Source of the DNA: Planctomycetes bacterium UBA7888
GTDB taxonomy: Bacteria > Planctomycetota > UBA1135
DNA: 64,000 nucleotides
Direction of reading: 5' to 3'
Assembly: GCA_002500505.1 (NCBI GenBank)
Contig: DLRM01000064.1
Location: 1-64,000, forward strand
Numbering within the stretch: position 1 is the first letter of the stretch; every line of letters starts with the position of its first letter. The translations under genes and the position numbers were made by a program. The notes beneath the pieces are model-generated. The model did not search any database. It saw only the letters and a list, made by a program, of their open reading frames with translations, and had not been told where the DNA came from. Positions 59,243-64,000 of this stretch are shown in pieces.

Positions 59243-61613
59243 ACCCTAAAGTGAGGGAGCGTGCAAAAGAGTCAATGTCTCCAGCGCCCAAGCAGAGAAG
59301 GATATCCTCGCCTTGAACATGACTTTGGAGCCAAGTTGCAGCAATCGAGGCATCTTCGGCCACGAAGATGTCTCGCTTCCGCCGCGCTTGAAGGGGAGCT
59401 AGGAGTTCTCCCGTTTCTGGCCGCAAATCTTCAGGGTCACGGGCGCGGTAAAGCGGTAAAAGGACCAAGGCGTCGGCACGATCAAGGGCCTTGGAAAATT
59501 CAACCCTAAAACGGTCAAAACGCCGCGCTTGATGAGGTTGAAAAGCGACCACCAAGCGACGGCCTGGCCACATCTCCGAGGCGGCTTCCAAGGTGGCCGA
59601 TACCTCAACAGGGTGGTGGGCGTAATCGCTCACAACAGGAGCGCCATTGAGCGTTCCGAGTTCTTCCATACGACGGTCAGCACCCCTAAAAGAAGCTATT
59701 GCTTCGCAAACATGTTCCTCTGAAATGCCATGAGCGAGAAGAGTGGTTCGAACCAAAGCGGCATTCAGACGATTGTGTCTCCCAGCAAGCCCGACTTTCC
59801 AATCCTTCGGCAGCTCTTCTGCGAGACACCACTGCGCTGGAGTTGAGTCAGACAAATCAGGGGCTTCAGGGCTCGCATAAACCACGCCATCAGCGGGCAG
59901 TTTGGACAAGAATATGCGAAAAGCTTCTTCCACCTCCGGATAACCGGTCGGGTAGGTGTCTGGGTGCTCGGCATCTACATTGGAAAGCGCAACCCATTTC
60001 GGAGAAAGTTTATGAAATGTACGAGCATACTCGCACGACTCCGCAACAAGAGGCTCCGAGGATGTTCCCCAGGAAGCCGACCCTCCTAACTGCGGCACGC
60101 CCCCACCTACCAAGAAGCCAGGGTCCCGACCCGCCAAACGTAGGCCATAAGCAATCCAAGCCGTAATGGTCGTCTTCCCATGCGACCCAGCAACCGCCAA
60201 GGTCGGGCGGAGGCGGGTCATCTCCCCCAAAAGTTCTGAATAGACCAATCCCCGGGCACCCGCTTCGCAGGCAGCACGGAACTGAGGGTCCGTCTCTGGA
60301 ACGGCAACGGAACGAACCGCTAAGGAAACTTGGGGGGTTAGCTGCCCAACTCCCAACGGACGAAGGCCCGCTTTGATTAACGAATCGGAGTCGGAAAACG
60401 GTTTGGAATCCGCCCCCCAAACTTCCCAATCGTTTTCTAAAAGAAAACTTGCCAAGCCGCGCATGCCACACCCACCAGCACCCGCCAAGAAAGCCGTAGA
60501 TTTTCCGCCTTGAGCCAATGCACTCAAGGTTCCTGGTTGGGCGGAAGAAATCCCAGCCAAATTCTCTAAAAGGGAAAGAGCGCGAGGGAGCCCATCCGGC
60601 GGCGCGTTGTCTTCCAAGGCAACACGCATGGATGCCAAGCGTTCCTGGCTACCCAAAAGGTTGAGCAAATGTTGACCAGATTCAGCTCCAAGAGAATCCG
60701 TGATTACCGTTCCCTTGCCAAGCGCTTGTGCGTTGTGCTCCTGTTGACGATCCTTGTGCCACGGGTAAGGCACAATCATGGAAGGTACACGATGGAGCCA
60801 AAGCTCGGCAACCGTAGAAGCGCCACCGCGACACAAAACAAAATCGGCAGCAGAGTAAGCGAGGCCCATCTCTTTGCAGTGATCGAGCACAACAGCAGGC
60901 AAGTCGGCTTCCTTCGCAGCTTTACGTAACTTCTCGGCTTTGCCCGGACCACAAAGAGCCAAGAGCGCCACACTTCTCTGAGCAAGGGTTGCCGCATTTT
61001 CAGCAACAAAGTCATTGAGTTGTGCAGCACCTTGCGAGCCACCCATCAAGAGAAGAATGGTCGAGTCCTGTGGGAGACAAAAATGCTCACGTGCCTCGTG
61101 AGCAGAGACAGGCTGGAGCGAGTGACGGCCTAAGGGCCCCACCCAAAGACCAGATTTCAAATGTTCGGCCGTGTCTTCGAATAAAGTCAGCGTGTGTTTT
61201 GCAAAGCCTTGCATGAGCCGAACACCACGCCCCACGACCCGGTTGCCTTCTAATAAAACTAGCGGCGCGCCCAAGCGAGCAGAAAGAGCTGCGCACCCAC
61301 AAAGGCCTCCAAGCCCAATCACAACATCCGGTTGAAACTTCTTGCCATGGGTCCGAGCGCGGAAGAGAGCGGGAATTAGAGGGAGCGGGCGAGGCAAAGA
61401 GCTTTCATCTACCCCAAGGGAAGCGCATTCTCCCGCATGACAGAGGTAGTCTTCCTCAACCGATCGACCACTCGAGAGAAAGAAGGTCTTATGGCCGCGT
61501 TCCTGCAAACCTTCTGCTAGACCAAGTGCCGGGGTGAGGTGGCCACCAGTGCCTCCGCCCACGAACAGGAATCGTTTCTGCTCGACTGAGGGGATGTCGA
61601 AAGAGTTGCCCAA
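59175..61613 (-). CDS. murG-murC: MurG-MurC fusion protein
   Basis: An 812-residue fusion. Residues about 13-355 are MurG, the lipid II-forming N-acetylglucosaminyltransferase: GGGTGGHLTP at 19-28, GGSQGA at 191-196, the RGGAST donor site at 262-267 and YPWHKDRQQEHNA at 283-295. Residues about 372-790 are MurC, UDP-MurNAc:L-alanine ligase: GAGGCGMRG from 378, P-loop GSHGKTT at 476-482, and DYAHHP at 663-668. One continuous frame joins them through about 20 residues. Start is TTG at 61613. It sits between the LysM gene and murB. Confidence 0.95.
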   Translation of the reverse strand: MGNSFDIPSVEQKRFLFVGGGTGGHLTPALGLAEGLQERGHKTFFLSSGRSVEEDYLCHAGECASLGVDESSLPRPLPLIPALFRARTHGKKFQPDVVIGLGGLCGCAALSARLGAPLVLLEGNRVVGRGVRLMQGFAKHTLTLFEDTAEHLKSGLWVGPLGRHSLQPVSAHEAREHFCLPQDSTILLLMGGSQGAAQLNDFVAENAATLAQRSVALLALCGPGKAEKLRKAAKEADLPAVVLDHCKEMGLAYSAADFVLCRGGASTVAELWLHRVPSMIVPYPWHKDRQQEHNAQALGKGTVITDSLGAESGQHLLNLLGSQERLASMRVALEDNAPPDGLPRALSLLENLAGISSAQPGTLSALAQGGKSTAFLAGAGGCGMRGLASFLLENDWEVWGADSKPFSDSDSLIKAGLRPLGVGQLTPQVSLAVRSVAVPETDPQFRAACEAGARGLVYSELLGEMTRLRPTLAVAGSHGKTTITAWIAYGLRLAGRDPGFLVGGGVPQLGGSASWGTSSEPLVAESCEYARTFHKLSPKWVALSNVDAEHPDTYPTGYPEVEEAFRIFLSKLPADGVVYASPEAPDLSDSTPAQWCLAEELPKDWKVGLAGRHNRLNAALVRTTLLAHGISEEHVCEAIASFRGADRRMEELGTLNGAPVVSDYAHHPVEVSATLEAASEMWPGRRLVVAFQPHQARRFDRFRVEFSKALDRADALVLLPLYRARDPEDLRPETGELLAPLQARRKRDIFVAEDASIAATWLQSHVQGEDILLCLGAGDIDSFARSLTLGYEREKNSGVRRTLRTETQGFSA

Positions 61614-61621
61614 GCCTTCGC

Positions 61622-62431
61622 TCAGGGTTTGGGGGGAATGCGAAGTTTTTGACCTACTCGGAGCTCGCGGGGATCCGAGATGTCATTCGCTTCAAGGATG
61701 CCTTCCCAAAGTTTGGCAGTGCCATAAACCTTCTGGGAAATCTTTCCGGCTACATCGCCCGACTGAACGATATATGTGCGCCAACCATTCGAGTCGGGAA
61801 GGGAAACATTAGAATTCTGTTCCGCGCCTTTCTTGTTGGTTTGCAGCTCTTCGGCAGAAGGAATCATAAGTTCCTGTCCCACACGAATACTTTTCGGATC
61901 TCGAATCCCATTTAGATTGGCAATCTCAGTCCATCGAGCACTCGAGCCCAACTCCCGCGCGGCAATCTCTCCCAAGGTTTCGTATTCTCGCACACGGATT
62001 ACCCTCCCCGTGCGCTCTACCTCGGTGTGATGAGGTGTGTCCACTAATTCCGGGCCCAAGTCCAAACTCCTAGCCGTCCCACCTGTCAAGTTCTTCAGGC
62101 TTGCCATAGCGGGGTCTGGCAAATTGACCGTTGGCTTGGAAGCCACGGCGGACTCGGGAGTCCAAGACGTGGAGTCATTGATGCTACGTCCACCTCCACC
62201 GTTTAGTGGATGGTTCACCGGCTCAGCCGCAAAGCGCGCCGAATCTACGAAGAGGCGCCGTTGAGCAGGCGCAAGGAGTTCCACCGATGGAAGCTCTCCC
62301 GGTTGAAGGACCACTTCATCAGGGGTCGCTTCATCAGGTTGAACTTTACGGGGGCCGACAAGAATGCCAGCGGCTCCCACTCCCAAAAGGAGGAGGAGAC
62401 TGATTAAGCCAGAGCGTTGGATTCGGTCCAC
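61622..62431 (-). CDS. LysM-domain membrane-anchored protein
   Basis: A 269-residue protein with an N-terminal anchor (ISLLLLLGVGAAGILV), a proline- and serine-rich middle, and two LysM modules (about 145-195 and 220-268, each with a YxVxxGD or RxYETLGEIA start and an IPxxxx end). LysM binds the glycan of peptidoglycan. It lies between ftsW and murG-murC, where standard dcw clusters have no such gene, and overlaps ftsW by 28 bases. A role in cell-wall growth or division is inferred. Confidence 0.85.
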   Translation of the reverse strand: MDRIQRSGLISLLLLLGVGAAGILVGPRKVQPDEATPDEVVLQPGELPSVELLAPAQRRLFVDSARFAAEPVNHPLNGGGGRSINDSTSWTPESAVASKPTVNLPDPAMASLKNLTGGTARSLDLGPELVDTPHHTEVERTGRVIRVREYETLGEIAARELGSSARWTEIANLNGIRDPKSIRVGQELMIPSAEELQTNKKGAEQNSNVSLPDSNGWRTYIVQSGDVAGKISQKVYGTAKLWEGILEANDISDPRELRVGQKLRIPPKP

Positions 62432-63552
62432 TGGATGAGTTCGGAAACGGGTACTTTGGAGCGTCGCCTTTCAAGGGCCGCGCGAACAGCAAGGCCAAGA
62501 AGGGCAGACAGTGAGATGATGGAGGAACCTCCGCGACTTACAAAGGGTAACGGAAGACCCTTAGGCGGAACAAGTCCTGTCACGACGGCCATGTTGAGGG
62601 CGGCCTGCATGGAAACCATCAAAACGGCGGCGGCCATCAAAATCGCGCCGTAGCGGCACTCTGCACGGCGAGCGGCGCGCAGACCAAAGAGGGTAAAGCA
62701 AACAAAAAGGGCCCATACGAGCCCTGTGCCAACGAGTCCCCACTCTTCAGCAATCAAAGCAAGGATGTAATCGGTATCGCCTTCGGGAACATGACCGTTC
62801 TTCATCACGCCAAGCCCGGGGCCGACTCCGGTGAGGCCCCCTGCAGCAAAAGCTTCTTCAGCGTGTTGAGCTTGATAACCGGTCTCACCACCAAAGAAAC
62901 TGGCGAGGCGGGCATCAACATGATCAAAGAGGAATAACATCAATACCAGAGCTATCAAGAGAAGAGGGATGAGCTGCCGCAAAAAATTCAAAGGTGCACC
63001 AGAGAAAAAAAGCACCATTCCTGTTGCCCCAGCCAAAATCAAGATGGAACCGAAGTCAGGCTGAAGAAGCACGGGCAACATCAGAGCCGCAAATAAAAAC
63101 ATCAGTCGCCAAAGTTCTCTTGGCTGGCTCATCCGTAGCGGGTCCTTCGAAATCCATGACGCCAACAAAGCCGGCCAAAGGCATTGCAAGAACACCGAAG
63201 GTTGAAGCAACATAGGGCCAACCGAAACCCATCGCGTTGCTCCATGACTTTCATGCCCAAAGCCTGGGATCAGCTTCATCCCCAAAAGAACAAGCCAAAC
63301 CAAAAAACAAAGGCCGGGAACAATCTTCCTGAAACCTTCTACCGGTGCAGAAAACAAAACAAGAAAGGCACCTAAGCCAATCGCAAGGTGCAAACAATGG
63401 ATTCCCATCTTTGCCCAAGCTTCGCCGGGAGGGGCGGCAGAAACTCCAGCAGCAAGCCCCATAAAGGCTAAAAGAGTCACGCATCCCAACATTGGAAGCA
63501 AGGCCGACTTCATAGCTTCTGTTGCCTTTACGGGTAAGTGAGCTTGGGTCAT
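62404..63552 (-). CDS. ftsW: FtsW/RodA-type (SEDS) peptidoglycan polymerase
   Basis: A 382-residue protein with about ten membrane segments. The SEDS pattern is visible: GATRWVSVGP followed by LQPSV, the late EGDTDYILALIAEEWGLVG that carries the catalytic aspartate, and KGLPLPFVSRGGSS near the end. The LQPSE motif reads QPSVFLQ, so its Glu and the following Lys are changed. Start 63552 makes ATGA with mraY. By its position I call it ftsW; RodA is the alternative. Confidence 0.9.
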   Translation of the reverse strand: MTQAHLPVKATEAMKSALLPMLGCVTLLAFMGLAAGVSAAPPGEAWAKMGIHCLHLAIGLGAFLVLFSAPVEGFRKIVPGLCFLVWLVLLGMKLIPGFGHESHGATRWVSVGPMLLQPSVFLQCLWPALLASWISKDPLRMSQPRELWRLMFLFAALMLPVLLQPDFGSILILAGATGMVLFFSGAPLNFLRQLIPLLLIALVLMLFLFDHVDARLASFFGGETGYQAQHAEEAFAAGGLTGVGPGLGVMKNGHVPEGDTDYILALIAEEWGLVGTGLVWALFVCFTLFGLRAARRAECRYGAILMAAAVLMVSMQAALNMAVVTGLVPPKGLPLPFVSRGGSSIISLSALLGLAVRAALERRRSKVPVSELIQWTESNALA

Positions 63553-64000
63553 CGCACTTTCAAGAGGAGAAGTCCAATAGCTGCGGAAATCACACCACCA
63601 ATCCAAAAGCGTGCCACAATTTTAGATTCACTCATCCCCTTCAATTCAAAAGCGTGATGAATTGGGGCCTTCCGGAACAGGCGCTTGCCACCCGAGACTT
63701 TGAAGTAGGTGATTTGGAGAAGGCTAGTGCTCACATCCAAAACAAAAACGCCAGCCAAGAGAGGGAGCACAAGTTCTTGCTTGGAAACCAGAGCCATGTA
63801 CCCAATCATAGCACCCATCGGAAGGGAACCGCTGTCCCCCATAAATACTTCGGCTGGGTGACAGTTGTACCAAAGGAATCCAAGAGTTGCCCCAAGCATG
63901 GCCCCACCCATCACTGCAACTTCCCCCGCTCCTGGAATCATTGGAAGGTGTAAGTATTCCGCAAGGTCGGCGTGACTCACCGCATAAACCGCAATCGTAA
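63549..64000 (-). CDS. mraY: Phospho-N-acetylmuramoyl-pentapeptide-transferase, C-terminal part
   Basis: The last 149 residues or so of MraY; the frame is open to the right edge, so the gene continues beyond it. Motifs are CHPAEVFMGDSGSLPMGA, holding the catalytic aspartate, and RLFRKAPIHHAFELKG. MraY makes lipid I from UDP-MurNAc-pentapeptide. It overlaps ftsW by ATGA. In common dcw clusters murD lies between mraY and ftsW; here it does not. Confidence 0.96.
   Translation of the reverse strand, partial: TIAVYAVSHADLAEYLHLPMIPGAGEVAVMGGAMLGATLGFLWYNCHPAEVFMGDSGSLPMGAMIGYMALVSKQELVLPLLAGVFVLDVSTSLLQITYFKVSGGKRLFRKAPIHHAFELKGMSESKIVARFWIGGVISAAIGLLLLKVR

Noticed and set aside
59699..60166. Plus-strand open frame of 155 codons
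   Set aside because: Antisense to the MurC half; no domain and a composition typical of shadow frames.
1..64000. CRISPR array, insertion sequence, phage or integron
   Set aside because: I saw no regular direct repeats, transposase, integrase or phage genes; gene style is even across the window.

Overview
This is a gene-dense 64 kb bacterial chromosome segment of moderate GC content. It holds 48 recognisable protein genes (two cut by the window edges) and two tRNA-type genes. I see no rRNA, insertion sequence, integrase, prophage or CRISPR array. The gene content suggests the Planctomycetota or a near relative, though not conclusively. The signs are a large PknB-type kinase fused to a membrane segment and tetratricopeptide-like repeats, secreted or lipoprotein genes of unknown function, a solenoid terpene-cyclase-fold protein, a degenerate dcw (cell wall and division) cluster with no ftsA or ftsZ after murB, and an exported beta-rich protein of a type I associate with marine planctomycetes.

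Layout, left to right. 1-1961: a PAP2-type membrane protein and a divergent glutaminyl-cyclase-like lipoprotein that start within the same CATG. 1962-11915 (minus): one long run, phosphoesterase, yidC, mnmE, nrdR, an ATP-cone/NrdD-like protein, smc. 11978-15554: a parvulin, hisS-nadD and a lipoprotein closed by a strong terminator. 15641-17517: a coiled-coil lipoprotein coupled to a cyclase-fold protein. 17453-20827 (minus): a small membrane protein, then comF-larC-gluQ. 20880-28537 (plus): a secreted PHP-type protein, a three-gene molybdenum hydroxylase of the 4-hydroxybenzoyl-CoA reductase type, and an EAL protein. 28544-31570 (minus): guaB-guaA. 31657-35192 (plus): a two-gene pyruvate:ferredoxin-oxidoreductase-like enzyme. 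35189-45308 (minus): adenosine deaminase, an SH3-type exported protein, cstA, an odd tRNA, rho, and a Gld-like ABC system. 45371-49443: the PknB-TPR kinase, then cutC, a HAD protein and tRNA-Pro. 49537-57184 (minus): a lipoprotein, a DUF819 protein, a DUF6941 protein, thrS-SDR-esterase and an exported protein. 57243-64000 (minus): a cell-wall cluster, mraY, ftsW, a LysM protein, a murG-murC fusion, murB and a lipase-like lipoprotein.

Genes are packed tightly. Many neighbours share ATGA, GTGA or TGATG junctions, convergent genes overlap or touch at their stops, and no stretch of 300 bases lacks a gene. Shine-Dalgarno sequences are rare. Instead, at least thirteen genes that open a transcription unit have a TANNNT hexamer 5 to 9 bases before the start codon. 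That is the spacing expected for a sigma-70-type -10 box of a leaderless mRNA, and I used it to choose several start codons.

The most interesting items are this recurrent leaderless-promoter signature, a NrdD-like protein lacking the glycyl-radical end and co-transcribed with nrdR, the MurG-MurC fusion in a reduced dcw cluster, and a degenerate proline-type tRNA with a CGA anticodon upstream of rho. All functions are read from the sequence and from family knowledge; no database search was run.
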